DNA of 33,469 nucleotides from Desulforudis sp. (lineage in GTDB: Bacteria > Bacillota > Desulfotomaculia > Desulfotomaculales > Desulforudaceae), in assembly GCA_003604975.1 (NCBI GenBank), contig QZIR01000070.1, positions 1-33,469 on the forward strand, written 5' to 3'. The stretch's first letter is position 1. Each line of letters begins with the position of its first letter. This document shows positions 14,767-24,428 of this stretch, in pieces. Below the pieces are notes generated by a model, which did not search any database, was not told the DNA's origin, and worked only from the letters and a program-made list of their open reading frames with translations. Both the position numbers and the translations under genes were made by a program.

Positions 14767-15274
14767 GCAACGTCCGGCGACGGTACATTATACAGAGATA
14801 ATTAACAACCAGAAGAAACAGATGAATATTTGCGAGGTCTGTGCCAAGGATGAACAGATAGCCTCGTTTAACCTGATGCCCCAGCAGAACCTGCACGATT
14901 TCCTGGCCGGCATCTTCGGACCGGGAAGTGAAGTTGACCAGCTCCAGTGTCCACAGTGCGGGCTCACCGGCCATAAGTTTTCCGCGCACGGGCTCTTGGG
15001 GTGCAGCAATTGCTACCAGGAGTTTGAGGACCGCATCGAGCCGATGATCCGGCGGATACAGGGAACCGGGGTGCATACGGGAAAAGTTCCGGCCCGTTCA
15101 TTGGGCCGTTACCGAGTGATCCGCGAGGTTGAACAGTTGAAGAAGAGTCTGCGGGAGTCTGTAGCCCGGGAGGAGTTTGAGAAGGCCGCCGAGTTACGCG
15201 ACCGGATCCGGGAAACGGAGCAAAAGCTGGCTGGGGAGGAGTATGAAAATGACCATCAAGCAAACGGTGAATAA
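14747..15274 (+). CDS. mcsA: McsA, zinc-binding activator of the McsB arginine kinase
   Basis: A 175-residue protein with four CxxC pairs (CERC at 3-6, CEVC, CPQC, CSNC), forming two zinc sites, and a C-terminal UVR motif (RESVAREEFEKAAELRDRIR) that contacts ClpC or McsB. McsA stimulates McsB, which marks proteins for ClpCP by arginine phosphorylation. ATG 14747 is preferred over ATG 14738 because AAAGGGGG at 14730-14737 needs about 9 bases of spacing. It overlaps ctsR upstream and mcsB downstream, so the operon is translationally tight. Confidence 0.93.
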   Translation: MICERCKQRPATVHYTEIINNQKKQMNICEVCAKDEQIASFNLMPQQNLHDFLAGIFGPGSEVDQLQCPQCGLTGHKFSAHGLLGCSNCYQEFEDRIEPMIRRIQGTGVHTGKVPARSLGRYRVIREVEQLKKSLRESVAREEFEKAAELRDRIRETEQKLAGEEYENDHQANGE

Positions 15275-16331
15275 CCCATACAGCCCCTGGATGGATGACG
15301 ACGCGCCGGAAGCCGATATCGTTATTTCCTCCCGGGTACGGTTGGCCCGGGACATCGCCGGTTACCCCTTTCCACACCTGTTGTCAGGCCAATCGGCCGA
15401 GGATGTCATGGACATCGTCGGTCGTGCCGTGGAAGACGAGGACCTAGTACGGAGACTGGGTAAACTGAAGGTGGTTCGACTATCGCAACTGCCGAGCCTG
15501 GATCGCCAGATCCTGGTTGATAAGCACCTGATCAGCCCCGACCTGTTGAAGGCCGGTGGTGAAGAGGCCAAGGGTGTGGTTATTTCTGAAGACGAGCGTC
15601 TAAGCATAATGATAAATGAGGAGGACCACCTGCGGATCCAGTGCATCCTATCCGGATTGCGCCTGCAGGATGTCTACCTGTTGGCCGATGCCGTGGACGA
15701 TGCCCTGGAAAAGAGGGTTAACTACGCCTTCTCCGATCGCTACGGCTTTCTCACGGCCTGCCTGACCAATATCGGTACGGGGCTCCGGGCCTCGGTGATG
15801 CTGCATCTTCCAGCTCTCGTGGCCAGCGGGGGGATCAGGGATGTGCTTACGGCTGTGTCAAAGCTGGGCCTGACGGTGCGCGGGCTGTATGGCGAGGGTA
15901 CCGAGGCCGCCGGCAACCTGTTTCAGCTCTCGAACCAGATCACATTGGGTCAGAGTGAGGAGGACATCGTTTCCAACCTGGTGTCCATTACCCGCCAGGT
16001 GATTAACCGTGAACGGACGGCGCGACGTTACATATATCAGCAAAAACCGGAAGCGCTGCAGGACAAAGTGTCCCGGGCCTATGGCACGATGCGGCACGCT
16101 TACCTGCTTTCTGCCGGAGAAGCCATGCAGCTCCTGTCAGACGTACGCCTGGGCGTAGATACCGGTTTGGTTAAAGGATTGAGCCACCGGACACTCTCCG
16201 AATTGATGGTTGTGTCCCGCCCCGCCTATCTGGTGAAACTGGGTGGGCGGCTTTCCGCCCAGGAATGTGACATCCTTAGAGCCAGACTGTTTCGTGAGAA
16301 AATGGCTGAAATTAACCAAACAAACGCTTAA
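15249..16331 (+). CDS. mcsB: protein arginine kinase McsB
   Basis: A 360-residue member of the phosphagen-kinase fold. Landmarks are [19 protein letters not shown] near residue 20, [10 protein letters not shown] near 121, and the C-terminal-lobe blocks [19 protein letters not shown] and RTARRYIYQ. McsB phosphorylates arginines on damaged proteins (and on CtsR), targeting them to ClpC. Start ATG 15249 lies 8 bases after GGAGGA; the ATG at 15243 is too close to it. It overlaps mcsA by 26 bases and ends 17 bases before clpC. Length matches the family. Confidence 0.94.
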   Translation: MTIKQTVNNPYSPWMDDDAPEADIVISSRVRLARDIAGYPFPHLLSGQSAEDVMDIVGRAVEDEDLVRRLGKLKVVRLSQLPSLDRQILVDKHLISPDLLKAGGEEAKGVVISEDERLSIMINEEDHLRIQCILSGLRLQDVYLLADAVDDALEKRVNYAFSDRYGFLTACLTNIGTGLRASVMLHLPALVASGGIRDVLTAVSKLGLTVRGLYGEGTEAAGNLFQLSNQITLGQSEEDIVSNLVSITRQVINRERTARRYIYQQKPEALQDKVSRAYGTMRHAYLLSAGEAMQLLSDVRLGVDTGLVKGLSHRTLSELMVVSRPAYLVKLGGRLSAQECDILRARLFREKMAEINQTNA

Positions 16332-16348
16332 GAGCAGGGGGTTATCGA

Positions 16349-18799
16349 ATGTTCGGGAGGTTTACCAAGAGAGCCCAAAAAGTAATCATGCTGGCCCAAG
16401 AGGAGGCCATCCGTCTGAATTACCCCTACGTGGGCACGGAGCACCTCTTGCTCGGCCTGATCCGTGAGGGTGAGGGTGTAGCGCCCAAGATCCTGGCTGA
16501 ACTAAATATCAATGCGGAGACGGTAAGGGTCGCGATCGAGCAGATGATCGAACCCGGTCAGGGTACCAGCCAGATGGAGGTCACACTGACCCCCCGTGCC
16601 AAGCGGGTGCTGGAACTGGCTGTGGACGAGGCCCGCCGTCTCGGTCACAACTACGTGGGCACGGAGCACCTTTTGCTTGGCCTGATCCGTGAGGGTGAGG
16701 GTGTGGCGGCCCAGATTCTGACCGGTTCCGGCACCGACCTGAATAAGGTTCGGAACCTGATCATCCAGATGCTGGGCGGCCCTGCCCCCCAGGCTGGTGA
16801 ACCGATTCGCGGATCACAGGCGCCGGGGGCGGCCAACACACCAACCCTGGATCAGCACGCCCGCGATCTGACCGCCCTTTCCAAGGACGGTAAACTCGAC
16901 CCCGTCATCGGGAGGGAGAAGGAAATCGAGCGCGTGGTCCAGATTCTCAGTCGACGGACCAAGAACAACCCGGTACTGATCGGCGATCCCGGGGTTGGTA
17001 AAACGGCAATCATCGAGGGGCTGGCCCAGCGCATCAGCGAGGGGAACGTACCCGAGGTCATCGAAAACAAGCGGGTGGTCGCTCTGGATATGCCTTCCTT
17101 GGTTGCCGGCACCAAGTACCGCGGCGAATTCGAGGAACGGCTCAAAAAGGTCTTGGAGGAAATCCGGGGCTCTGGGAACATCATTCTGTTCATCGACGAG
17201 ATGCATACCCTGGTCGGCGCCGGCGCAGCCGAGGGGGCGATCGACGCCGCGAATATTCTGAAGCCGGCCCTGGCCCGCGGTGAGCTACAGACTGTGGGCG
17301 CGACCACATTGGACGAGTACCGGAAGCACGTGGAGCGCGATCCTGCTTTGGAGCGCCGGTTCCAGCCGATCATGGTTGAGGAACCGACTGTTGAGGAGAC
17401 GATTGAGATCTTGCGCGGCCTGCGCGACCGTTATGAGGCCCACCACCGTGTTCGGATCAGTGATGAAGCGCTTGAGGCCGCGGCCAACCTCTCCGACCGC
17501 TACATCGCCGACCGGTTCCTGCCGGATAAGGCCATCGACCTGATCGATGAGGCCGGGTCCCGGGTGCGCCTGAAAGCGTTAACGGCTCCGCCCGACCTGC
17601 GCGAACTGGAACAGAAGGTTGAGGAACTGCAAAAGGAAAAGGACGCGGCAATCGCTGCCCAGGAGTTTGAAAAGGCCGCCCAGATCCGTGACCAGGAGCA
17701 GCAGCTGAGGGCAGCAGTGGACACCAGGCGCGAGACCTGGCGACAGCGTAAAGGCGGCGACGGCCTGGTGGTGGATGAACAGGACATCGCCCACATCGTG
17801 TCCAGCTGGACGGGTGTGCCGGTACAGAAGCTGGCGGAGGAAGAATCCGAACGGCTGCTGCGGATGGAGAGCGTGCTTCACGAGCGGGTAATCGGGCAGG
17901 ATGAAGCCGTGAAGGCGGTCTCCAGGGCGATCCGGCGGGCCCGTGCCGGTTTGAAAGACCCGAGAAGGCCGATTGGTTCCTTTATCTTCCTCGGTCCGAC
18001 CGGGGTTGGTAAGACCGAACTGGCTAAGACCCTGGCCGACGCCCTTTTCGGGGATGAAGAAGCGCTGGTGCGGATTGACATGTCCGAGTATCAGGAACGG
18101 CATACCGTATCCCGCCTGGTCGGTGCCCCCCCCGGGTACGTGGGGTACGATGAGGGCGGCCAGCTAACCGAAGCCGTCCGGCGGCGGCCCTATACCGTGA
18201 TCCTGTTGGATGAGATCGAAAAGGCGCACCCGGAGGTATTCAATACCTTGCTTCAGGTGCTTGATGACGGCCGGCTTACGGACGCCAAGGGTCGGACCGT
18301 TGACTTCCGGAACACGGTGCTGATAATGACCTCCAATGTGGGGGCGAGTACGATCAAAAACGTCGGTCCACTGGGCTTTACCGCGGGTGACGACCGCGAG
18401 GGCGAGTACGAGATAATGAAGGAGCGCATTATGGGAGACCTGCAGCGCACCTTCCGGCCGGAGTTCCTGAACCGGATCGACGAGACGATTGTCTTCCACG
18501 CCTTGAACCCCGAACACATTCGCGAGATCGTGGAACTGATGCTGGAAGACGTCGTGGAACGGATGGATGAAAACGAGATTGATGTCGAATTCACTGATGC
18601 GGTCAAGGATCTATTGGCGGTCAAAGGATACGACGAGAAGTTCGGCGCCCGTCCGCTGCGGCGTACCATCCAGCGCCTGATCGAGGACCGGCTGTCTGAG
18701 GAACTCCTGAAAGGCACCTTTGTGGCAGGGGACCATGTGATTATCGCCGCCAACGACGAAGGGGAGATTACGGTTGCGCCGAAGCAGACCGTATCTTAA
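16349..18799 (+). CDS. clpC: ClpC AAA+ unfoldase
   Basis: An 816-residue Hsp100 ATPase that unfolds substrates for ClpP. Two Clp_N repeats occupy residues 1-145 ([19 protein letters not shown] occurs twice). D1 has Walker A GDPGVGKT at 212-219 and Walker [15 protein letters not shown]-containing middle domain follows ([20 protein letters not shown]). D2 has Walker A GPTGVGKT at 549-556 and Walker [16 protein letters not shown], then the C-terminal D2-small domain. Start ATG 16349 follows AGGGGG. The adaptor-linked operon and the CtsR site show it is part of the class III stress response. No terminator was found after it. Confidence 0.97.
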   Translation: MFGRFTKRAQKVIMLAQEEAIRLNYPYVGTEHLLLGLIREGEGVAPKILAELNINAETVRVAIEQMIEPGQGTSQMEVTLTPRAKRVLELAVDEARRLGHNYVGTEHLLLGLIREGEGVAAQILTGSGTDLNKVRNLIIQMLGGPAPQAGEPIRGSQAPGAANTPTLDQHARDLTALSKDGKLDPVIGREKEIERVVQILSRRTKNNPVLIGDPGVGKTAIIEGLAQRISEGNVPEVIENKRVVALDMPSLVAGTKYRGEFEERLKKVLEEIRGSGNIILFIDEMHTLVGAGAAEGAIDAANILKPALARGELQTVGATTLDEYRKHVERDPALERRFQPIMVEEPTVEETIEILRGLRDRYEAHHRVRISDEALEAAANLSDRYIADRFLPDKAIDLIDEAGSRVRLKALTAPPDLRELEQKVEELQKEKDAAIAAQEFEKAAQIRDQEQQLRAAVDTRRETWRQRKGGDGLVVDEQDIAHIVSSWTGVPVQKLAEEESERLLRMESVLHERVIGQDEAVKAVSRAIRRARAGLKDPRRPIGSFIFLGPTGVGKTELAKTLADALFGDEEALVRIDMSEYQERHTVSRLVGAPPGYVGYDEGGQLTEAVRRRPYTVILLDEIEKAHPEVFNTLLQVLDDGRLTDAKGRTVDFRNTVLIMTSNVGASTIKNVGPLGFTAGDDREGEYEIMKERIMGDLQRTFRPEFLNRIDETIVFHALNPEHIREIVELMLEDVVERMDENEIDVEFTDAVKDLLAVKGYDEKFGARPLRRTIQRLIEDRLSEELLKGTFVAGDHVIIAANDEGEITVAPKQTVS

Positions 18800-18859
18800 G
18801 CGTGATACAGCGATTCGACAACCTTGTGGAAAAAAATAGACATTTTGCAAAGCGGAAGC

Positions 18860-18888
18860 TTGTGGATAAGTGCTCATAATGATATTAT
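18860..18888 (+). promoter_or_regulatory. predicted promoter of radA
   Basis: TTGTGG at 18860-18865 and TATTAT at 18883-18888, spacer 17. The -35 overlaps a perfect DnaA-box sequence (18861-18869). This gives radA its own transcription apart from the clp operon. Confidence 0.55.
18861..18869 (-). promoter_or_regulatory. DnaA-box-like 9-mer
   Basis: TGTGGATAA on the plus strand is the exact complement of the consensus DnaA box TTATCCACA. A weaker copy (TGTGGAAAA) lies about 37 bases upstream. With only one good copy it is not an origin; regulation of radA by DnaA is a guess. Confidence 0.4.
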
Positions 18889-18924
18889 GATGTATATGGC
18901 TATTTTTAGGGGATGGGGTACATA

Positions 18925-20262
18925 ATGAGGTGTCGCGAGTGTGGCTACTACTCGCCGCGCTGGTTGGGGCGATGTCCGGGTTGCGGCCAGTGGGAGACCT
19001 TCGTGGCCGAGGCGCCGGGCAAGCCGAAGTCCAGAAAAACATCAAACGATAACCCAACCAGTGTGCCCGTGCCCTTAAATACCATCCCGGTGGACGAGGA
19101 GACCCGGTACCCCAGCGGAATTGCCGAGTTGGACCGGGTGCTTGGCGGCGGCTTTGTGCCGGGCTCGGTGGTGCTGGTTGGGGGTGACCCCGGAATTGGC
19201 AAATCCACCCTTCTCCTGCAGTCCGCCCACCAGATTGGCTGTTCCTCGCCGGTGCTTTATGTCTCCGGTGAGGAATCCGGTTTGCAGGTCCGGTTGCGGG
19301 CTGAGCGTCTTGGAACCTTGCACCCGAACCTCTACCTGGCCTCGGAAACCGATATTGAGGTCATTGAGCAGCATATTAAGGTGCTTGGGCCGCGGGTAGT
19401 GATCATTGACTCGATTCAGACGGCCTTCCAATCAGACCTGGCCGCGGTGCCCGGGAGTGTTGGGCAGGTTCGCGAATGCACCCTCCGGCTGACGCGCGTG
19501 GCCAAGACTACCGGTATCCCCATCCTCTTAGTCGGGCATGTGACCAAGGAAGGGGTCCTGGCCGGGCCGCGTACCCTGGAACACATGGTGGACACCGTCC
19601 TGTACCTGGAGGGAGAACGCCACCACTCGTTTCGCGTCCTACGCGGGGTTAAGAACCGGTTTGGCTCAACCAATGAAATTGGGATTTTTGAAATGACGGC
19701 CCAGGGGTTGGTGGAAGTGGCCAACCCGTCCCGTTTGTTCCTCAGTTCGGGTGGCGAACCGGTATCCGGAGCGACCGTGGTGTCCAGCTTGGAGGGTACC
19801 CGCCCGCTTTTCGTGGAGATCCAAGCCTTGGTCTCACCGACCGGCTTCGGCAATCCCCGGAGGATGACCGCAGGCGTAGACTACAACCGCGTGGTACTGA
19901 TGGCCGCAGTGTTGGAAAAACGCGTGGGCTTGGGCCTCTCCAACCAGGATATTTACGTCAATGCCGTGGGTGGCGTTAAGCTTATGGAACCGGCAGTGGA
20001 TCTGGGTATTGCCCTGGCGCTCGCTTCAGGTTTTCGGGATGTCCCCCTGGCGCCGGGCGCCGTCGTCATCGGGGAGGTCGGTCTGACCGGGGAGGTCCGT
20101 CCGGTTCGGGGGATTAACCAGCGCCTGCGCGAAGCGGCGAAACTTGGGTTTAACCGGGCAGTGGTGCCGGAGGCCAACCGAGCGGATTTTGCCGTTGCCG
20201 AGATGGAGATCAACGCGGTGCGAACCGTCGCCCAGGCTTTGGAGCATTTGGCGGATAGATAA
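18925..20262 (+). CDS. radA: DNA repair protein RadA
   Basis: A 445-residue RecA-related branch-migration helicase. The N-terminal zinc finger uses C3, C6, C17 and C20. Walker A GGDPGIGKST is at 86-95, the RadA-specific KNRFG at 243-247, and the C-terminal third is a Lon-protease-like domain (DVPLAPGAVVIGEVGLTGEV). RadA helps process recombination intermediates and extend heteroduplex. ATG 18925 is chosen over ATG 18913, which lies inside the ribosome site (AGGGGATGGGG). disA follows after 15 bases, as in many Firmicutes. Confidence 0.95.
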   Translation: MRCRECGYYSPRWLGRCPGCGQWETFVAEAPGKPKSRKTSNDNPTSVPVPLNTIPVDEETRYPSGIAELDRVLGGGFVPGSVVLVGGDPGIGKSTLLLQSAHQIGCSSPVLYVSGEESGLQVRLRAERLGTLHPNLYLASETDIEVIEQHIKVLGPRVVIIDSIQTAFQSDLAAVPGSVGQVRECTLRLTRVAKTTGIPILLVGHVTKEGVLAGPRTLEHMVDTVLYLEGERHHSFRVLRGVKNRFGSTNEIGIFEMTAQGLVEVANPSRLFLSSGGEPVSGATVVSSLEGTRPLFVEIQALVSPTGFGNPRRMTAGVDYNRVVLMAAVLEKRVGLGLSNQDIYVNAVGGVKLMEPAVDLGIALALASGFRDVPLAPGAVVIGEVGLTGEVRPVRGINQRLREAAKLGFNRAVVPEANRADFAVAEMEINAVRTVAQALEHLADR

Positions 20263-20277
20263 GGAAGGAGTACGGAT

Positions 20278-21354
20278 GTGCGGGACGAAAAAGCTGAAGA
20301 AGAACTACTTAAAATGCTGCGTGCGGTTGCTCCGGGTACTCCTCTACGTGAGGGGTTGGAGCACATCCTTCGCTCTGAAAGCGGGGCCCTGATCCTGATC
20401 GTGGACCGACCTGAGGTCATGGAAATCGCCGAGGGAGGGTTCCGCCTGAATGCCGATTTCTCGCCTGCCAAGCTGTACGAGCTGGCCAAGATGGACGGGG
20501 CGATCATCCTGGACAATGAGATTAAGAAGATCCTGGCCGCTAACACCCAGCTGGTTCCCGACCTGGGCATTCCTTCAAATGAAACGGGTATCCGCCACCG
20601 CACCGCCGAACGTGCGGCCAGGCAGACCAACGCCCTGGTGGTTTCCATATCCGAACGGCGGGGCGTCATCACAATCTACAAGGGCTCGCTGAAATACGTG
20701 CTGCGGGACCTCGAAGTGATCTTCACCAAGGCCAACCAGGCCCTGCAAACGCTGGAGAAGTACCGGGCGGTGCTGGATCGGGTATTGACCAACCTGAGCA
20801 TCACCGAGTTTGAAGATACGGTTACGATGTATGAGGTCTGCAAGGTCATCCAGCGAGTGGAAATGACCAACCGGGTGGTTAGAGAGATAAAGAAATACAT
20901 TGTCGAGTTGGGTAGTGAAGGCCGGCTGATTACCATGCAACTGGAGGAACTGGTCAGCAATGTGGAGTCGGAAGGGCTCCTGGTGATCCAGGACTACTCC
21001 TTGGTGTTGGAGGAGAAATCGGCCCGGCAAATCCTCGGGGTGATCGAGTCGTGGCCCAGCGAGGATCTCCTGGACCTGCCCCTTATCGCGCGTGTGCTGG
21101 GCTACTCTGGCGGCAGCACTATCGTGGAACAGAACGTGTCCTCCCGTGGTTTTCGCATCCTGAGCAAAATCCCGCGGCTGCCCGTACCAGTCATCGAAAA
21201 CCTGGTGCTTTCGTTCGGTAGTCTAAACAAGATCCTCAACGCCACCCTGGAAGAACTGGACGAGGTGGAGGGAATCGGGGAGACCCGGGCCCGTTCCATC
21301 AAAGAGGGGCTTAGCAGATATTGGAATCAACTTTTGCAGGAGCGTTATCGCTAA
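20278..21354 (+). CDS. disA: diadenylate cyclase DisA
   Basis: A 358-residue protein that makes c-di-AMP from two ATP and scans DNA. The DAC domain carries DGA at 73-75 and RHR at 106-108, both intact. A helical spine follows (LEVIFTKANQALQTLEKYRA), and the C-terminal helix-hairpin-helix DNA-binding domain shows LEELDEVEGIGETRARSIKE. It is probably co-transcribed with radA, whose product inhibits DisA in Bacillus. Start is GTG 20278 behind AAGGAAGGAG; an overlapping ATG at 20275 is out of frame. Confidence 0.96.
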   Translation: MRDEKAEEELLKMLRAVAPGTPLREGLEHILRSESGALILIVDRPEVMEIAEGGFRLNADFSPAKLYELAKMDGAIILDNEIKKILAANTQLVPDLGIPSNETGIRHRTAERAARQTNALVVSISERRGVITIYKGSLKYVLRDLEVIFTKANQALQTLEKYRAVLDRVLTNLSITEFEDTVTMYEVCKVIQRVEMTNRVVREIKKYIVELGSEGRLITMQLEELVSNVESEGLLVIQDYSLVLEEKSARQILGVIESWPSEDLLDLPLIARVLGYSGGSTIVEQNVSSRGFRILSKIPRLPVPVIENLVLSFGSLNKILNATLEELDEVEGIGETRARSIKEGLSRYWNQLLQERYR

Positions 21355-21386
21355 ATACTAAGATTAGCTCGCTCATGGCCCCGATT

Positions 21387-21416
21387 TTGACAGGAATAGC
21401 TAGTTTGTGGTACAAT
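21387..21416 (+). promoter_or_regulatory. sigma-A promoter of carD
   Basis: TTGACA at 21387-21392 and TACAAT at 21411-21416, spacer 18, in the 93-base gap between disA and carD. Predicted start about 21423, leaving a 25-base leader with the ribosome site. Confidence 0.75.
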
Positions 21417-21447
21417 TAGCTTGAGAGGGGTATCGGGAGGTGGCGGA

Positions 21448-21924
21448 TTGTTCAAAATTGGAGATAAGGTAGTGTACCCAATGCATGGGGCCGGAGTCAT
21501 TGAAGCGATAGAAGAGAAAGAGATCCTCGGTGAGTTCAAGCAGTATTACGTACTTCGCCTTCCCATCGGAAATATGAAAGTGATGGTACCCACCTCCGGT
21601 GGTAAGGACGTAGGTCTGAGGCAAGTAATCGATGAGGAAGAGGTTAAGAAGGTCTTCGGGCTTCTGAAAGAATCTGTAACCAATATGCCAGGGAACTGGA
21701 ACCGCAGGTACAGGGCCAACCTGGAGAAGATAAAGAGCGGAAACATCTTCGAGGTGGCCGAGGTGGTCCGAAACCTGGCACGAAGGGAAAGAGAAAAGGG
21801 GCTATCCTCAGGGGAGAAGCGGATGCTGGAAAGTGCAAGGCAGATCTTGATTAGCGAGCTGGTGTTAGCCACCGAAATTGAAGAAGACAAGGCCCGCACG
21901 ATGCTTGAAGAAATGTTTGCTTAA
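21448..21924 (+). CDS. carD: CarD family transcriptional regulator
   Basis: A 158-residue protein with an N-terminal CarD/TRCF RNA-polymerase interaction domain (FKIGDKVVYPMHGAGVIEAI ... LPIGNMKVMVPTS) and a helical C-terminal domain that contacts promoter DNA (NWNRRYRANLEKIKSGNIFE). CarD proteins bind the RNAP beta subunit and stabilise open complexes, especially at rRNA promoters. The start is TTG 21448 behind GGGAGGTGG; a longer frame from 21421 would include the ribosome site. It has its own promoter and terminator, so it is likely monocistronic. Confidence 0.93.
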   Translation: MFKIGDKVVYPMHGAGVIEAIEEKEILGEFKQYYVLRLPIGNMKVMVPTSGGKDVGLRQVIDEEEVKKVFGLLKESVTNMPGNWNRRYRANLEKIKSGNIFEVAEVVRNLARREREKGLSSGEKRMLESARQILISELVLATEIEEDKARTMLEEMFA

Positions 21925-21956
21925 AATCTGGCGGAAAAATTCGCCAGATTTTTTAT
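21923..21956 (+). terminator. intrinsic terminator of carD
   Basis: AAAATCTGGCG at 21923-21933 pairs perfectly with CGCCAGATTTT at 21942-21952, followed by a T-rich tail. The left arm starts within the carD stop codon. Confidence 0.92.
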
Positions 21957-21985
21957 TTGAGCCCTAAAACGGTAAAGAGTATAAT
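21957..21985 (+). promoter_or_regulatory. predicted promoter of the PIN/TRAM-ispDF unit
   Basis: TTGAGC at 21957-21962 and TATAAT at 21980-21985, spacer 17, directly after the carD terminator. Confidence 0.7.
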
Positions 21986-22027
21986 AGTCACATCTAACGC
22001 ATCAAGCGGAAAGGAGGTGAAACAGTA

Positions 22028-23131
22028 GTGATACGCAAGGTTGCTTATGGTTTCATTGTCCTGGTCTTTATCGGGGCTGGGATTGCGGCAGGCTTTTTCT
22101 TGGTTGGCAGTGATTACTTCGTCCGGACGGTCAGTCTCGGTCTGGCTGCCCTGTCGGTGGGTCTTGGTCTGGCTCTGGGTGTGGTTGCGGCGCCCCAGAT
22201 CATCAATGTGGCGGTTTCCCTGACCACAAAGACGGTTGATTCACTGCAGAAGATACCCCTCCAGGACCTGCTGATTGCTTCATTTGGACTTATATTGGGT
22301 CTGTTTATTGCCAATCTGATGGGTTCCGTGCTCAACTTTCTTGGTCTGGTCGGCCAGGTCATCTGGATTGCCATCACCATCTTCTTCGGTTATCTGGGCC
22401 TCAGTGTGGCCCTGAAGAAGCGGGAGGAGATCGGCGTTTTCCTGGGTAACATTCCCTGGGTTTCCAAGGAGAAAGGCGGGAAGGGCGAGGCAAAACTCCT
22501 GGATACCTCGGCGATCATCGACGGTCGCATCGCCGACCTGTGTGGAACCGGCTTTTTGGAAGGGACGCTGGTGATTCCGAACTTTGTGCTTGATGAACTC
22601 CAGCACATCGCTGATTCCAACGAAGCTTTGAGACGGAACCGCGGCCGGCGTGGTCTGGATATTCTAAATTACATCCGGCGCAAGGCCGAGGTCAAGGTGC
22701 AGATCTACGAGAATACCAAGGGACTGGAGGATCTGCCTGATGTCGACACCAAGCTGGTGCGGTTGGCCAAGCGCCTCAACGCGAAGATCATCACCAACGA
22801 CTTTAACCTAAACAAGGTTGCCGAGATCCAGGGTGTAAAGGTGCTTAATGTCAATGAACTGGCAAATGCCCTCAAGCCCGTTGTGCTCCCGGGTGAGGAA
22901 ATGGTGGTCCAGGTGATCAGGGACGGTAAGGAGACTGGCCAGGGTGTCGGTTACCTTGATGACGGGACCATGATCGTGGTTGACGGCGGAAAGCGCCACA
23001 TCGGCCAGACCGTGAAGGTTATTGTGACCAGTGTACTTCAGACGACGGCCGGCCGGATGATTTTCGCCAAGCTCAAGACCAGCAAGCGAGAAGACTACCG
23101 GGATGTTGAAGAGGTGAACGCCGTTGGCTGA
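22028..23131 (+). CDS. membrane-anchored PIN/TRAM domain protein (YacL type)
   Basis: A 367-residue protein with four N-terminal transmembrane helices (residues about 5-130, for example [20 protein letters not shown] and [20 protein letters not shown]). A PIN nuclease-like domain starts at [12 protein letters not shown] (Asp159) and contains [12 protein letters not shown] and [10 protein letters not shown], and a C-terminal TRAM domain lies around 290-350. The PIN acidic residues are kept, so ribonuclease activity is possible but not proven for the family. GTG 22028 follows a near-perfect AAGGAGGTGA. The neighbour ispDF overlaps its end by 8 bases. The YacL position between carD-like genes and ispD is conserved in Firmicutes. 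Confidence 0.92.
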   Translation: MIRKVAYGFIVLVFIGAGIAAGFFLVGSDYFVRTVSLGLAALSVGLGLALGVVAAPQIINVAVSLTTKTVDSLQKIPLQDLLIASFGLILGLFIANLMGSVLNFLGLVGQVIWIAITIFFGYLGLSVALKKREEIGVFLGNIPWVSKEKGGKGEAKLLDTSAIIDGRIADLCGTGFLEGTLVIPNFVLDELQHIADSNEALRRNRGRRGLDILNYIRRKAEVKVQIYENTKGLEDLPDVDTKLVRLAKRLNAKIITNDFNLNKVAEIQGVKVLNVNELANALKPVVLPGEEMVVQVIRDGKETGQGVGYLDDGTMIVVDGGKRHIGQTVKVIVTSVLQTTAGRMIFAKLKTSKREDYRDVEEVNAVG

Positions 23132-24293
23132 GGTTTTCGGCGTGATTGTCGCGGCCGGGCGGAGCAGCCGGATGGGCCAAGGCCCGCGGAAACAGTTTCG
23201 GCTGCTCGCCGGCCGTCCCATTTTAGCACACACACTTGATGTCTTTGAACAATCGGCTCTGGTTCAGGGCCTTGTTCTTGTGGTGCCGCCCGGGGAGGAA
23301 TCCCGGTGTCGAGAGGAAATCGTTGAAGGCTTCGGATACCGCAAGATCCTGTCCGTGGTTCCCGGCGGGGAAGTACGTCAGGACTCGGTTCTGGCCGGTC
23401 TTTCGGCTCTGCCGCCCTGCGGGGTGGTGCTGATCCACGATGCTGTAAGGCCCTTCATCACGGAAAAGCTCTTGAGCAACCTCATCGGTACGGCCCGCGA
23501 GGTCGGCGCAGCGGCCCCGGCCGTCATGCCTAAGGATACCGTACGGGAAGCCGGAGAAGGGGGCCTGGCCGGGCGAACACTTATACGAGAGGGCCTGCGC
23601 CTAATTCAGACCCCCCAGGCCTTTAACTATGGCCTGATCCTCCGCGCGCACCATGCGGCTCGGGAAGCAGGGTTTACGGGCACGGACGATACCTCGTTAG
23701 TGGAGTATCTCGGACACCGGGTGGCTTTTGTCGAGGGGGACTACCGTAATTTTAAACTGACCACTCCGGAAGATTTTCTGTTTGCTCAGGCTTTGATAGG
23801 AGGACTTGTCTTGCGTACCGGAATCGGCTACGACGTCCACCGCCTGACGCCCGACCGGAAACTGATTCTGGGCGGTGTGGAGATTCCCTATGAGCGGGGC
23901 CTTTTGGGCCACTCCGACGCCGACGTGTTGATCCATGCGATCATGGATGCCCTGCTGGGTGCGGCGGGGCTCGGGGACATCGGCCAGCACTTTCCGGACA
24001 CCGATCCGACTTATGAAGGTGTCTCCAGCCTGGACCTGCTGTCCAGAGTTGGGTCACTGCTTCACGCTCTTTCCTTCCAGATCGCGAACATTGACGCGGT
24101 AATTATTGCCCAGGCCCCACGCCTGGCGCCGTACATTCCCCAGATGCGGGATAACCTCACGCGCACACTGGGTCTCACGCCGGACCTTGTGAACATCAAG
24201 GCCACCACCACGGAAGGCCTTGGGTTTGCCGGCACGGGTGAGGGTATTGCCGCCCAGGCCGTGGCGACGCTCCAAGTTGTTGCCCGTTCATAA
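23124..24293 (+). CDS. ispDF: bifunctional IspD/IspF, MEP-pathway fusion enzyme
   Basis: A 389-residue fusion. Residues 1-228 are IspD (2-C-methyl-D-erythritol 4-phosphate cytidylyltransferase): [20 protein letters not shown] at the N-terminus, then [10 protein letters not shown] and TDDTSLVE. Residues 230-389 are IspF (MECDP synthase): [38 protein letters not shown], and [10 protein letters not shown]. They catalyse the third and fifth steps of the MEP route to isoprenoids. The junction is [14 protein letters not shown], and the DNA there keeps AGGAGG (23798-23803) 7 bases before an in-frame TTG (23811), so separate IspF may also be made. Start is TTG 23124, overlapping the previous gene. 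IspE is not nearby. A sequencing indel creating the fusion cannot be excluded. Confidence 0.93.
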   Translation: MAEVFGVIVAAGRSSRMGQGPRKQFRLLAGRPILAHTLDVFEQSALVQGLVLVVPPGEESRCREEIVEGFGYRKILSVVPGGEVRQDSVLAGLSALPPCGVVLIHDAVRPFITEKLLSNLIGTAREVGAAAPAVMPKDTVREAGEGGLAGRTLIREGLRLIQTPQAFNYGLILRAHHAAREAGFTGTDDTSLVEYLGHRVAFVEGDYRNFKLTTPEDFLFAQALIGGLVLRTGIGYDVHRLTPDRKLILGGVEIPYERGLLGHSDADVLIHAIMDALLGAAGLGDIGQHFPDTDPTYEGVSSLDLLSRVGSLLHALSFQIANIDAVIIAQAPRLAPYIPQMRDNLTRTLGLTPDLVNIKATTTEGLGFAGTGEGIAAQAVATLQVVARS

Positions 24294-24305
24294 CATGTGT
24301 ATAAT
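24277..24305 (+). promoter_or_regulatory. predicted promoter of cysE-cysS
   Basis: TTGTTG at 24277-24282, inside the end of ispDF, and TATAAT at 24300-24305, spacer 17. The leader of about 115 bases holds a hairpin at 24317-24356 (outer TGGCC/GGCCA, inner CGCC-TTT-GGCG) but no T-box motif. Confidence 0.6.
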
Positions 24306-24428
24306 TATCTAATGTATAGTGGCCTGGTCATTAAACCGCCTTTGGCGTGGCCATATCGTGTAACTAGAGATTGATTCGTTACGTATGTTGTAGCATGTTG
24401 TTTGTTATTTGGGGGAGAGTGTTGGGCC

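Noticed and set aside
19953-20672. 239-codon minus-strand frame spanning radA and disA
   Set aside because: Antisense to two strongly conserved proteins; composition is the mirror of their codons.
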